Shown here: positions 9,897 to 18,779 of the stretch, piece after piece
Position numbering within the stretch: the first letter of the stretch is position 1
Layout of the letters: each line of letters opens with the position of its first letter
Assembly: GCA_904502285.1 (NCBI GenBank)
Contig: CAJGEC010000010.1
Coordinates: forward strand, 1-63,308
Source of the DNA: an uncultured Alistipes sp.
Lineage (GTDB): Bacteria; Bacteroidota; Bacteroidia; Bacteroidales; Rikenellaceae
Direction: 5' to 3'
DNA: 63,308 bases
Notes under the pieces: model-generated
The model's input: the letters and a program-made list of their open reading frames with translations, nothing else
What the model was told of the DNA's origin: nothing
Database searches by the model: none
Translations under genes and position numbers: made by a program

Positions 9897-9904
9897 TACC
9901 TTTG
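9897..9904 (+). promoter_or_regulatory. -7 box upstream of the export lipoprotein
   Basis: TACCTTTG matches the Bacteroidota -7 consensus and lies 64 bases before the ATG at 9969. The -33 box is not clear at the normal spacing. The leader carries GTAAAACACTTTAC, a short imperfect palindrome. Confidence 0.55.
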
Positions 9905-9968
9905 TACAAATTAACCAACACCATACTTTTTTTTTGAGGTGTAAAACACTTTACAGCATCCGAAAAAT

Positions 9969-10757
9969 ATGAACTACCTAAGAGTTGCTATCGTGGCGTT
10001 TGCTCTCCTCTTTGCGGGTTGCAACGCACAGAAGAACGTCCTCTACATACAAGGTATCGAGAGTGGTACCGAGATATCACTCCCTGAGGAGTATATCATA
10101 CGCCTAAAACCCCTCGACCAAATTACCGTGGTGGTGAATAGCAAGAACCCTGAGTTGGCCACCCCATTCAACTCGTCGTCGAGTTATAACGCCTTGGTGG
10201 GCACGGTAGCAAATACCGCTACAGAGAGCAACTTGCAGGTACTTACCATCGACGAGGAGGGCTACATCAATCTCCCTATCATTGGCAAGATTCAGTGTGC
10301 TGGGCTTACCCGTATGGAACTTGCACACAACATCGAAAACCGTATCCGCGAGGCTGGCTACATCGCCGACCCTCAGGTAAACGTGCGCTTTGCAAACCTC
10401 ACAATATCTGTTGTGGGCGAGGTGAACAAGCCTGGCCGTTACGACATCGAGCGCGACCAGTTATCTATATTCGAGGCTTTGGCCTTGGCTGGCGATATGA
10501 CCATCTATGGTAGCCGTGAGGATGTAGCAATAATAAGGGAGCAGAATGGCAAAAACATAATCACGAAACTCGACCTTCGTAACCCCGAATGTCTCTCGTC
10601 GGACTACTATTACCTCGAGCAGAACGACGTAATCATCGTAAGCCCAAACAAGTATAAGGCTGCTACGGCAGAGATAAACCAGAATCGTACTTTCTGGATA
10701 TCAATAACCTCAACAGCAATATCCTTAGCTACCCTATTACTCACAATCCTCCTTTAA
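9969..10757 (+). CDS. Wza-like polysaccharide export lipoprotein (Poly_export/SLBB)
   Basis: 262 residues. A lipoprotein signal ends at LFAGC (Cys18). The Poly_export domain (about 40-125, with LKPLDQITVVV and IDEEGYINLPIIGKIQCAGLT) is followed by one SLBB domain (about 138-225, VSVVGEVNKPGRYDI). A hydrophobic segment near the C-terminus (SITSTAISLATLLLTILL) suggests a membrane-spanning tail as in Bacteroidota Wza-like proteins. It forms the outer-membrane exit pore for capsule or exopolysaccharide. It is followed 39 bases later by the Wzc-like kinase. No glycosyltransferases lie nearby, so the polymer genes are elsewhere. Confidence 0.93.
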   Translation: MNYLRVAIVAFALLFAGCNAQKNVLYIQGIESGTEISLPEEYIIRLKPLDQITVVVNSKNPELATPFNSSSSYNALVGTVANTATESNLQVLTIDEEGYINLPIIGKIQCAGLTRMELAHNIENRIREAGYIADPQVNVRFANLTISVVGEVNKPGRYDIERDQLSIFEALALAGDMTIYGSREDVAIIREQNGKNIITKLDLRNPECLSSDYYYLEQNDVIIVSPNKYKAATAEINQNRTFWISITSTAISLATLLLTILL

Positions 10758-10796
10758 GCTAAGCACTAACAATCAGAATTATAACACCCTGAAAAT

Positions 10797-13202
10797 ATGG
10801 CAGATATCAACGAATCGATGGAGAACAAGGAGGCCATAATAAATAGGCTATCCATACACGACATACTCAACATCATACTTTCGAATTGGTACTGGTTTAT
10901 CATCTCGCTCCTCCTCTTTGGTGCTGGAGCCTACGCCTACCTACGCTACACTACCCCTCTATATCAGCGTACCGCAACGGTGCTTGTGAAGGACTCGCGC
11001 AAGGGCTCAGGTAGCGAGGTTACGGCCTTCAACGACATCATCGGTGGTATTGGCCGTCGCTCGGTGGACAACGAGTTACACATCTTCCAGTCGCGCCACC
11101 TTATGGAGCAGGTGGTGAAGCGCTACGACCTAACTACACAATACCTCTCTAAGGGTCGTGTGAAGACTTCGGATATGTATGGCAGAACCCCTGTGGTGGT
11201 GAAGTTTCTTGGAGCAACTCCTCAAGGCATAACATCCTTTAAATATAATATCACCGACAACGGAGGACTCAGACTCACGAACTTCACCGACAACGAGGGC
11301 GTGACCATCGAGTGCGCCATAGGAGATACTATCTCCACCCCATTGGGCGAGATTACAACCATCGCTACACCCTACATAGCACGCTATGGAGAGAACGAGA
11401 TTATCGTGCGCCACCTGCCACTAAACGAGGTTACGGAGGCCTACCGCAAGCGTCTCAAGTGCGAGATTTCGGACAAGCAGGCCTCGGTGATACGCCTTAC
11501 GATGGTGGACAATGTGCCACTCAGGGCTGAGAACGTAATCAACGGAATTATAGACGCTTACAACGTCGATGCTATCAAGGATAAGCAGGCTATATCTAAT
11601 CTAACCGAGGAGTTTATCAACGAGCGCTTGGAGACCCTCAGCCACGAACTAAACCTTGCCGACAGCGACATCGCCACCTACAAGCAGGATAATCGTCTCT
11701 ACAACATTGCCGAGGAGGCCGCTATGAGTGCCGAGGAGGCCAAGCGTCTCAAGCGCGAAGCCCTCTCGCTGGAGGCCAACTTGGAGATGGCCGAGTACAT
11801 CTACAACTACCTCAACGACGAGAGCCGTGCCTTGGCAATGATTCCAGCCTCGACCATAACCCTCAGCGATGCCTCATCGGCATTGGCTACTCAGATAGAC
11901 CTCTACAACAAGAGCCTATTGGAGTATCAGCGCCTCATCGCAGGCTCGTCGGAGAGCAACCCAACGATAGTGGACCTTCGCAACGACATCTCAAATATGC
12001 GCTCAGCGATTATCCTATCCTTGGAGTCTCATATCGAAGGACTGAAGTTGCAGATGGGCCACATAACTCGCCAGCAGAACGAGACCGACAGATATATGCA
12101 GAGTTCGCCAAAGAGGGAGAAGGAGATGCTCTCGAAGGCTCGCCAGCAAAAGGTCAAGGAGGAGCTTTACATCTACCTGCTTACCAAACTTGAGGAGAAC
12201 TCATTGGCAGGTGCTACGGCCGAGAGCAACGCCCGCATCATCGACAAGGCCTACGGCAGCAACAAGCCTATAAGTCCAAAGCGACGAATGACGATAGCTA
12301 TAGCCCTCCTCTTGGGTCTTGCTACCCCATTTGTCATCCTCTACCTACGCGAGATAATGAATACCTCAGTGCGTTCACGTCGCGACCTCGACGAAGCCCT
12401 CACCATTCCATTCTTGGGCGATATCCCTGAGCATAGTAGCCACCTCGACCACCCTATCGTTGTGCGTGACGAGAGCCGTGATGCCATATCTGAGGCCTTC
12501 CGTATGATACGTACCAACCTCAGCTTTATGGCTGTAGATAGGCCTATTCAGGTGATTATGTTTACCTCGTCGATACCCCACAGTGGTAAGACCTTCGTGT
12601 CGTCGAACCTCGCAATGACACTCGCCACATCGGGCAAGCGAGTGCTTATCATCGATATCGACCTACGTCGTAGAACACTATCAAAGATTCTTGGCCACCG
12701 CAACGACAGACGAGGACTGACAAGCTATCTTAGCGGAAAAATAACCTCGCTCGACGGCATTATATCGCCAAGTGGCATCGACGAAAACCTCGACATCATC
12801 TATGCTGGTCCTCAGCCACCAAACCCTGCCGAGATGCTTATGTCGTCGCACATCGACGACCTATTCAAGGAGTTGCGCTCGCGCTACGACTACATCATCC
12901 TCGACAGCGTACCAGCAATGGCTGTGGCCGATGCTATGATTATCGACCGTCTGGTAGACCTTACGGTTTATGTCATCCGCGAAGGTCACCTCGACCGTCG
13001 CCACCTCCCTGAGATCGAGAAACTATACCGCGAAAAGAAGTTCCATAATCTCAGCACCATACTCAATGGCGTGACCACACGCAAGCGCGCCTACGGCTAT
13101 GGCTACACCTATGGCTACGGCTACTTCGCCGAGAACGAGCAGAACTCGAAGTGGAGCCGAGGCTGGAACTATGTCAAGAACCTCTTCCGTCGTCGCAACT
13201 AA
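10797..13202 (+). CDS. Wzc-like polysaccharide co-polymerase/tyrosine autokinase
   Basis: 801 residues. Order: Wzz domain with first membrane helix (about 33-52, NWYWFIISLLLFG), a long periplasmic alpha/coiled-coil region (about 260-470), second helix (about 498-515, IAIALLLGLATPFVILYL), then a cytosolic BY-kinase. The kinase has Walker A near 590-597 (SSIPHSGKTF), Walker A' IIDIDLRRR near 617-625 and Walker B YIILDSVP near 695-702. A C-terminal tyrosine cluster (GYGYTYGYGYF) is the autophosphorylation site by analogy. It controls chain length and cycles with the Wza-like pore encoded just upstream. The P-loop has PHSGKT where many relatives have GEGKT. Confidence 0.94.
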   Translation: MADINESMENKEAIINRLSIHDILNIILSNWYWFIISLLLFGAGAYAYLRYTTPLYQRTATVLVKDSRKGSGSEVTAFNDIIGGIGRRSVDNELHIFQSRHLMEQVVKRYDLTTQYLSKGRVKTSDMYGRTPVVVKFLGATPQGITSFKYNITDNGGLRLTNFTDNEGVTIECAIGDTISTPLGEITTIATPYIARYGENEIIVRHLPLNEVTEAYRKRLKCEISDKQASVIRLTMVDNVPLRAENVINGIIDAYNVDAIKDKQAISNLTEEFINERLETLSHELNLADSDIATYKQDNRLYNIAEEAAMSAEEAKRLKREALSLEANLEMAEYIYNYLNDESRALAMIPASTITLSDASSALATQIDLYNKSLLEYQRLIAGSSESNPTIVDLRNDISNMRSAIILSLESHIEGLKLQMGHITRQQNETDRYMQSSPKREKEMLSKARQQKVKEELYIYLLTKLEENSLAGATAESNARIIDKAYGSNKPISPKRRMTIAIALLLGLATPFVILYLREIMNTSVRSRRDLDEALTIPFLGDIPEHSSHLDHPIVVRDESRDAISEAFRMIRTNLSFMAVDRPIQVIMFTSSIPHSGKTFVSSNLAMTLATSGKRVLIIDIDLRRRTLSKILGHRNDRRGLTSYLSGKITSLDGIISPSGIDENLDIIYAGPQPPNPAEMLMSSHIDDLFKELRSRYDYIILDSVPAMAVADAMIIDRLVDLTVYVIREGHLDRRHLPEIEKLYREKKFHNLSTILNGVTTRKRAYGYGYTYGYGYFAENEQNSKWSRGWNYVKNLFRRRN

Positions 13203-13215
13203 CTATTAAGAGACT

Positions 13216-13602
13216 ATGAACCAGACATATACCATCGCCGTAGACTTCGACGGCACCTGCGTAGAGCACGACTATCCAGAGGTAGGACTTGATGTGGAGG
13301 GTGCTGTGGAGACCCTCAAAGAGTTGCAGAGCCGTGGCCATAGAATCATCCTCTACACTATGCGTTCAGGCTCGAAACTCGACGTTGCAGTTAGGTGGTT
13401 CAAGGAGCGCAAAATAGCGCTATGGGGTGTAAACGAAAACCCTGAGCAGAGCAAATGGACAGAGTCTCCGAAGGTATATGCCGACTTCTACATCGACGAC
13501 AGCGCCTTGGGTTGTCCCATAACCTTTATCGACGGTGTGCGCCACCACGTGGTCAATTGGGCCAAGGTACGCACCCTGCTGGAATATAACCGCGTATTAT
13601 AG
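13216..13602 (+). CDS. Small HAD-superfamily hydrolase (BT0820-like)
   Basis: 128 residues without a cap domain. HAD motif I is AVDFDGTCVEHDYP (nucleophile Asp near 10), motif II is YTMRSG and motif IV is DFYIDD. This is a compact phosphatase-like fold resembling BT0820 of Bacteroides thetaiotaomicron, whose substrate is not established. It starts 13 bases after the tyrosine-kinase gene and is followed by a terminator, so it is the end of the export operon. A role in sugar-phosphate turnover or in exopolysaccharide production is only contextual. Confidence 0.82.
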   Translation: MNQTYTIAVDFDGTCVEHDYPEVGLDVEGAVETLKELQSRGHRIILYTMRSGSKLDVAVRWFKERKIALWGVNENPEQSKWTESPKVYADFYIDDSALGCPITFIDGVRHHVVNWAKVRTLLEYNRVL

Positions 13603-13624
13603 TATAGGTAATAATGCAAAAACA

Positions 13625-13668
13625 GAGAGGAGTGACTCCACGTGGGAATCACTCCTCTCTATCTTTTT
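13625..13668. terminator. Bidirectional intrinsic terminator between convergent genes
   Basis: An inverted repeat GAGAGGAGTGA...TCACTCCTCTC (13625-13659) has T-rich tails on both strands (ATCTTTTTG on plus, TGTTTTTGC on minus). It separates the HAD gene from the lytic transglycosylase. Confidence 0.85.
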
Positions 13669-13677
13669 GCGCTCTGT

Positions 13678-14388
13678 TTAGGACAATGTAGCAATCTTAC
13701 AATACTGATCGTACTTGCGCATAACCTCGCTGACGTAGTTCAGCGTCTGACCACTACCCGAAAACTTACCACACTGGACTACATCCATCTGGTAGTAGGC
13801 GGGATCCGACATCAACTTAAGATAGTTGCTCACAACTACCCACGAATTGGGGTTTTCGCCCTGATGGCGCGCTAAGCGTCGAGCGTCGAGAACGTGGCCA
13901 ATGCCTGCGTTATAACTCGCAAGAATGATACTCAAGCGGTCGGCATCTGGCGTAGAGGCTGGGAGTCGCAACATATTATCGAGCTCCGAAAGCAACATAC
14001 CAGCCAAACGAATATTGGTCTCCGTATCGTTGATACTCTCAACGGGCATATTGAAATGACGGGCCACCACAGGGCGTATCTGCATAATACCCGAAGCACC
14101 CCTATTCGACTTGAGGTTCTCAATAAAACGTGATTCGCTATAGGCAATGGCACTCATCAGGCGCCAATCGAGCCCTTGCTCCTCACCTACCTTGCGCATA
14201 ACATTGTCGAAGCGCGAAATAACATACGAGAGTTCTGCCGTCTCGGCACACTGCTCGCTACGAAGTTGGTCAGCGACAATGGCCTCCTCAACACTCGGAG
14301 TATCCATCGGACGCGACTGACCTAATGATGATCCGTAGTGGGCAAGAAACATTGCCACGAGGATCACAAAAGATACTTTTTTAAACAT
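13678..14388 (-). CDS. Lytic transglycosylase (SLT domain), secreted
   Basis: 236 residues from the ATG at 14388. A longer frame to 14574 would overlap the upstream porin gene and lacks a signal peptide at its start, so it is rejected. Signal peptide about 1-25 (FVILVAMFLAHYGSSLGQS). The SLT goose-lysozyme-like domain (about 80-200) shows the catalytic Glu in AIAYSESRF, followed by RGASGIMQIRP and ILASYNAGIGHVLDA. It cleaves peptidoglycan to 1,6-anhydromuramic products. It is similar to the C-terminal catalytic domain of MltF without the amino-acid-binding half. It lies 44 bases after the Porin_10 gene. Confidence 0.9.
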   Translation of the reverse strand: MFKKVSFVILVAMFLAHYGSSLGQSRPMDTPSVEEAIVADQLRSEQCAETAELSYVISRFDNVMRKVGEEQGLDWRLMSAIAYSESRFIENLKSNRGASGIMQIRPVVARHFNMPVESINDTETNIRLAGMLLSELDNMLRLPASTPDADRLSIILASYNAGIGHVLDARRLARHQGENPNSWVVVSNYLKLMSDPAYYQMDVVQCGKFSGSGQTLNYVSEVMRKYDQYCKIATLS

Positions 14389-14432
14389 TGTTTGGTACTT
14401 TGTGGGCTGCTTGTACCGGAGCAAAACACGCC

Positions 14433-16604
14433 TTAGTCGTAGAACGACCACGAGATACCCAACTTGAACATTCGCGGATTGAGCGGATAGCGAGCCACCT
14501 GGAAGTATTCGCCATTGCCAAACAGATTCTGGTTCAAGTGCTGGAATTTCAGCAAGATACGCATACGCTTCCATTTTGCCGACACAAACGCATCGATATA
14601 AGGATAGTTACCTATCTTTACCTCGCGCTGGTTGTAGAAGGTCGAAATTGCAGGGTTGTAACCTGGAGCGTGGTACGCCGTATTGTAGCGACCATCCAAG
14701 CCAATCTGCACACGTAGCACGTCGCGCTTCACCCAAAACTCGTAGTAGTACGAGAGGAAGGCGCTGAACGTAGGTACGGGAAGCACACTCTCATCGGATG
14801 TGATTTGCACCAATGCCCTATGGTCAAGGTGGAATCCCGCGAAGCGGAAATCCTTGCGAGCATACAAACTCGTCAGGCTCACTACATCGGGGCTCTGAGC
14901 AACACGGCTATCACTGCCGTAGTAGATCATATTGCCGATAACGCCCTGCCAAGCACCCAACTCAAGTGCTATATCGGGGACTGAGAAGTTCACCTCGAAA
15001 CGAGTTTCAGACTCCTTATCAAAGGAGTTAAACCACACATAGTGGTTTGAGAATAGATTCTCCTGCCAATAGGATGGCGAGCGCAGGTCTTGCTTGAAGC
15101 GACCTGTGAGAATCAGGGGATGTTCACGAATATAGGCTCTCAGGGTAATTTCGGCACCCAAAGAGAGATCTCCACCTCGGTAGCCCGAAGGGTGATACTT
15201 TGCATCTACACCCCAATCGGCATAGTGCTTAATCTTACCTCCCGTAGCTCCATAGACATACCACGAAGTGAATTTGTCCCTGGTCATAGAGCCACTTATA
15301 TAGTCTCTGAGGTTGAGATATGAGTAGGTATGCAGATCGACGCCCACACCAGCATCGATGGTCGAGATCACACCGTTGCGATCCCAAGGCTGTATCTGCA
15401 CAAATAGTTTATTCGAAATAACACGCTCAGAAATGGAGTCACGCGAGGCCTCTGGGTCGATAAACCAATCGTCGTAATAGGTCAGGCCATCCACAGTCTC
15501 CCACTTATCCGTTTCATCGTTATACTTACCTCGTAGGTTGCTATAGGTAGCATACTTATCGGTATAGACCTTCGACCACGTGTTCAACTCAAACTGGTGT
15601 CCGATATAGACTGCCGAGAGGTCGGCCAACGAGAAGTCGTATTCGGTAACTCGCTGAAGCGGAATGGCATAGGCCTGCTTCACGAAGATAGAGTTATTGC
15701 GATAGTGGTTATGAGCCTGTGCCGACGCCAAGCGCATAGGCACACCCGACGGCATCTCAAATACCGTATCGGCAATGGCCCACTCGCCTACAACACCACC
15801 ATTCTCTCGGGTATCCACCGTATTACGCATATAGCCAGCGTGAATCGAGTAGCGCTTTCCCGTATGAGCGAAACCCAATGAAAGGGCGTGGTTCTTCGTA
15901 CGTTGCCAGTCGTAGCGACCCATAGTGCTACGAGCCTTATAACTCACATTTGCCGAGGTCGAGGGCGATATGTTCTGGGCGTGCAACAGTTCGAAATGCT
16001 CCTCACGATAGCGCTTCTGACCCGACTCAAGGTAGGTCAAATTCGTGATAGGCGTCTTGCTGTTATAGAACGGCATATTATCGACACGTGCGGTATAGGC
16101 GTCGTAACTACGTGCAAAGATAAAGTCGGGATCCTGGCGACGATCGAACCAATTGACCGCCTGAGAGGATTGACCGAGGCCTCCGAGAGCCATATCTCCC
16201 ACACCCTTGCGATAGAATACGTAGTCGATACGCCAATCGGCAAGCGTAGTATCGAGGGGCTGGATATCTACTCGGTTATAGTCTCTATCTACATTCCACT
16301 TCCAGTTCTTCAGGGCACGTACCGTATCATCGAAATAGTAGGACTCAAGGGGCTTCTTCTCGCGTTTTTTGCGTGTTTCGGTCGAATCAACGACCTCACC
16401 TTCAAGACCCTCTTCACCCTCCATACCTGGAATACCACCATACATTCCACCCATACCAGTCTGGTCTCTTCCGCCCAAGCCCATGGCCTGCTCACGCTGG
16501 GCTCGTGCCATCGCTGCAGCATCCATCTGTGCGTACGACAACTCAGGTAGCAGAATTGCCACCATAGCACACACAACCGATATCATCAACTGCAACTTCC
16601 TCAT
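14433..16604 (-). CDS. Putative outer-membrane porin (Porin_10 family)
   Basis: 723 residues. The signal peptide ends near LPELSYAQ (about 25). A low-complexity Gly/Met/Glu-rich stretch follows (about 30-72, with GGRDQTGMGGMYGG), then a basic KKREKK patch, then a long beta-rich region of alternating aromatic residues ending KLGISWSFYD, the terminal aromatic pattern of barrel proteins. This matches the Bacteroidota Porin_10 family, whose substrate is unknown. It lies 5 bases downstream of pssA and upstream of the transglycosylase on the same strand, so the three are probably one operon of envelope genes. Confidence 0.82.
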   Translation of the reverse strand: MRKLQLMISVVCAMVAILLPELSYAQMDAAAMARAQREQAMGLGGRDQTGMGGMYGGIPGMEGEEGLEGEVVDSTETRKKREKKPLESYYFDDTVRALKNWKWNVDRDYNRVDIQPLDTTLADWRIDYVFYRKGVGDMALGGLGQSSQAVNWFDRRQDPDFIFARSYDAYTARVDNMPFYNSKTPITNLTYLESGQKRYREEHFELLHAQNISPSTSANVSYKARSTMGRYDWQRTKNHALSLGFAHTGKRYSIHAGYMRNTVDTRENGGVVGEWAIADTVFEMPSGVPMRLASAQAHNHYRNNSIFVKQAYAIPLQRVTEYDFSLADLSAVYIGHQFELNTWSKVYTDKYATYSNLRGKYNDETDKWETVDGLTYYDDWFIDPEASRDSISERVISNKLFVQIQPWDRNGVISTIDAGVGVDLHTYSYLNLRDYISGSMTRDKFTSWYVYGATGGKIKHYADWGVDAKYHPSGYRGGDLSLGAEITLRAYIREHPLILTGRFKQDLRSPSYWQENLFSNHYVWFNSFDKESETRFEVNFSVPDIALELGAWQGVIGNMIYYGSDSRVAQSPDVVSLTSLYARKDFRFAGFHLDHRALVQITSDESVLPVPTFSAFLSYYYEFWVKRDVLRVQIGLDGRYNTAYHAPGYNPAISTFYNQREVKIGNYPYIDAFVSAKWKRMRILLKFQHLNQNLFGNGEYFQVARYPLNPRMFKLGISWSFYD

Positions 16605-16609
16605 CGAAC

Positions 16610-17338
16610 TTACTTTTTCTCAGTTACTGACTCTTTAGCAAGCAACCAACGAAGCGTAGATACCACAATATAGAGAACGATGATTAGTAGTATCGAGTAT
16701 GTAGGCTCACAAATAATTATCGCCACCGAGAGCAACAAGAAGAGGTAGCGCAACCTATTCTCCTTGAAGCCAAAGCCCTTGAACTTAAGGGCAAACATTC
16801 TGATAGGGCTGATGAGCAACAGCGACGATGCTACGGCGATGATGGCTACCTGCTCCTGATAGATTGCCAACTCGCCACTCTGACACAACATAGCCAACGA
16901 CAAGAGCATCAAGGCATTTGCTGGGGTTGGCAGACCACAGAACTCTGTTGTTTGGCTGTCATCGATATTGAACTTAGCCAAGCGCAACACCGAAAAGGCG
17001 GCGATAAGAAGTGTCACATAACCGACGTAGTGCATAACCTCTGCATTGAGACCATAGAGCGAGGTTGTCGTGCCATAGAGGTCGAACATCACCACCGCAG
17101 GGGCCAAACCAAATGTCACGTCGTCGGCCAACGAGTCGAGCTGAACACCGAGGGGTGACTGCTGCTTGAGCAGACGTGCCACAAAGCCATCGAAGAAATC
17201 GAAGACTGCAGCCACGATGATTAACCAGAAGGCAGTCTCGTAGGCGTGATACCTAAGCGTAAAGATAATGGCCAACGCTCCAGCAATCAAATTGCCGAGT
17301 GTGAGCATATTCGGTATTGTGAACAGCCTGATATTCAT
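16610..17338 (-). CDS. pssA: CDP-diacylglycerol-serine O-phosphatidyltransferase
   Basis: 242 residues with several membrane helices. The CDP-alcohol phosphatidyltransferase signature is complete: D-G-F-V-A-R, eight residues, G, three residues, D, three residues, D (DGFVARLLKQQSPLGVQLDS and AD). It makes phosphatidylserine from CDP-DAG and serine, the precursor of phosphatidylethanolamine. A -7 box on the minus strand (17406-17413) lies about 68 bases upstream. It is divergent from manC. Confidence 0.94.
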   Translation of the reverse strand: MNIRLFTIPNMLTLGNLIAGALAIIFTLRYHAYETAFWLIIVAAVFDFFDGFVARLLKQQSPLGVQLDSLADDVTFGLAPAVVMFDLYGTTTSLYGLNAEVMHYVGYVTLLIAAFSVLRLAKFNIDDSQTTEFCGLPTPANALMLLSLAMLCQSGELAIYQEQVAIIAVASSLLLISPIRMFALKFKGFGFKENRLRYLFLLLSVAIIICEPTYSILLIIVLYIVVSTLRWLLAKESVTEKK

Positions 17339-17400
17339 ATCTTTATTCCTCTATTTCGTTTCGTTTTTGGCACGATAATCGTTTTAAATTGTGCCAAATA

Positions 17401-17433
17401 TTTTGCAAAGATACAAAAATAATTTTATCTTTG
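17401..17433. promoter_or_regulatory. Abutting divergent promoters of manC (+) and pssA (-)
   Basis: Plus strand: TTTTG (17401-17405), 20 bp, TATCTTTG (17426-17433), 23 bases before the manC ATG. Minus strand: TATCTTTG on 17413-17406 directly adjoins the plus -33 box, so the two polymerases would compete for the site. Confidence 0.7.
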
Positions 17434-17456
17434 TGTAAATTTGTAAAATTTAGGCT

Positions 17457-18530
17457 ATGAAAAATCATCGTTATTGTGTAATTATGGCAGGTGGCATAGG
17501 CACTCGCTTCTGGCCTATGAGCCGACAGAGTTGTCCAAAGCAGTTCCTCGACATCCTCGATACGGGGCGTTCGTTCATCCGTCACACATTCGACAGATTT
17601 GCCAAAATTATACCAATTGAGAACTTCATAGTCGTAACTAATAAACGCTATAAGTCTCTCGTTTTAGAGCACATTCCCGAACTAAAGGAGGAGCAAGTAC
17701 TCTGCGAGCCTATAGGTCGCAACACAGCCCCTTGCATCGCATACGCCGCCTACACCTTGAAGCGTCGCGACCCCAAGGCCGAGATGATTGTAACACCTTC
17801 TGACCACCTGATACTCAACGAGGAGGAGTTTATCCGTGTCGTGGAGAGTTCGCTCGAATTTGTGGAGTATCGCAACGCCCTAATGACCATCGGCATACAG
17901 CCCACACGTCCCGAAACAGGCTACGGCTACATCCAAAAATCGAATGCCGAGGAGATTTGCAAGGTCAAGTGTTTTACCGAGAAGCCTAACCGCGAAATGG
18001 CCGAAGTATTTTTGGAGAGTGGTGAATTTTTATGGAACTCTGGAATCTTCATCTGGAAGGTTGGCGACATCATCTCTGCTATCGAGAAACACCTCCCCGA
18101 ACACGCCTCGCTATTCAGCAGCATCGAGGGCGACTTAGGTACAGAAAATGAGGCTAAGTCTATCGAACGAGTATTTTCGGCTTGTCGCACCATCTCCATC
18201 GACTATGGCGTTATGGAGCGCGCCGACAACGTATATGTCCACAACGGCAACTTCGGTTGGAGCGATGTCGGAACGTGGGGCTCGGTCTACCAGCACGGCA
18301 AGAAGGATAGGTATGCCAATGCCCTAAGTAGCGACAGGATAAATGTTTACGACACACGCAACTCCCTCATCACCGTACCCAAGGAGAAGATTGCCGTAGT
18401 GAGCGGTCTCAAGGACTATATCGTCGTGGACACTGCCGACGTACTGCTTATATGCCCTATGAGCGACGAACAGAGCATCAAGAGTTTTATCGAAGACGTC
18501 AAATTCTCGTCGGGCGACAAACATATCTAA
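17457..18530 (+). CDS. manC: Mannose-1-phosphate guanylyltransferase
   Basis: 357 residues. The nucleotidyltransferase N-terminus MAGGIGTRFWPMSR with PKQFLD is the GDP-mannose pyrophosphorylase signature. Further motifs are EPIGRNTAPCIAYAA, VTPSDHLI, FTEKPN and WNSGIFIW. It lacks the C-terminal phosphomannose isomerase domain of bifunctional enzymes, which fits the length. It makes GDP-mannose from GTP and mannose-1-phosphate for O-antigen, capsule or fucose routes. It stands alone, with its own promoter and a terminator. Confidence 0.94.
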   Translation: MKNHRYCVIMAGGIGTRFWPMSRQSCPKQFLDILDTGRSFIRHTFDRFAKIIPIENFIVVTNKRYKSLVLEHIPELKEEQVLCEPIGRNTAPCIAYAAYTLKRRDPKAEMIVTPSDHLILNEEEFIRVVESSLEFVEYRNALMTIGIQPTRPETGYGYIQKSNAEEICKVKCFTEKPNREMAEVFLESGEFLWNSGIFIWKVGDIISAIEKHLPEHASLFSSIEGDLGTENEAKSIERVFSACRTISIDYGVMERADNVYVHNGNFGWSDVGTWGSVYQHGKKDRYANALSSDRINVYDTRNSLITVPKEKIAVVSGLKDYIVVDTADVLLICPMSDEQSIKSFIEDVKFSSGDKHI

Positions 18531-18572
18531 GCCCCACACGATCACTTATCGAGGTGCGCACAACATAACATC

Positions 18573-18605
18573 GCTCGGAGGTCACAACGACTTCCGAGCT
18601 TTTTG
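18573..18605 (+). terminator. Intrinsic terminator after manC
   Basis: An 11-bp stem GCTCGGAGGTC / GACTTCCGAGC (one G-T pair) with a 5-base loop is followed by TTTTTG. Confidence 0.88.
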
Positions 18606-18674
18606 TATGCCCTTTTGTCAATAAATTGTTATAAAGATTTTATCTTTATCGGCAAAGAGCAACAAAATAATAGA

Positions 18675-18682
18675 TATTTTTG
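18675..18682 (+). promoter_or_regulatory. -7 box upstream of lon
   Basis: TATTTTTG fits TAnnTTTG and would give a leader of about 95 bases before the lon ATG. The -33 box is weak. Confidence 0.5.
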
Positions 18683-18779
18683 TACGTTACAAATTAAGAC
18701 TCTCGCAAGTTGTAGTGCAGAATGGTATCTATTTTGCGAAACGGGGAGCAATAAACTTTTGATTAACAACAAATTATAT

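Noticed and set aside
13678..14574. Long form of the lytic transglycosylase
   Set aside because: The added 62 residues have no signal peptide and overlap the porin gene. The ATG at 14388 gives a clear signal peptide.
18603..18779. Extension of Lon by 59 residues
   Set aside because: It covers the likely promoter and has no similarity to Lon N-termini.
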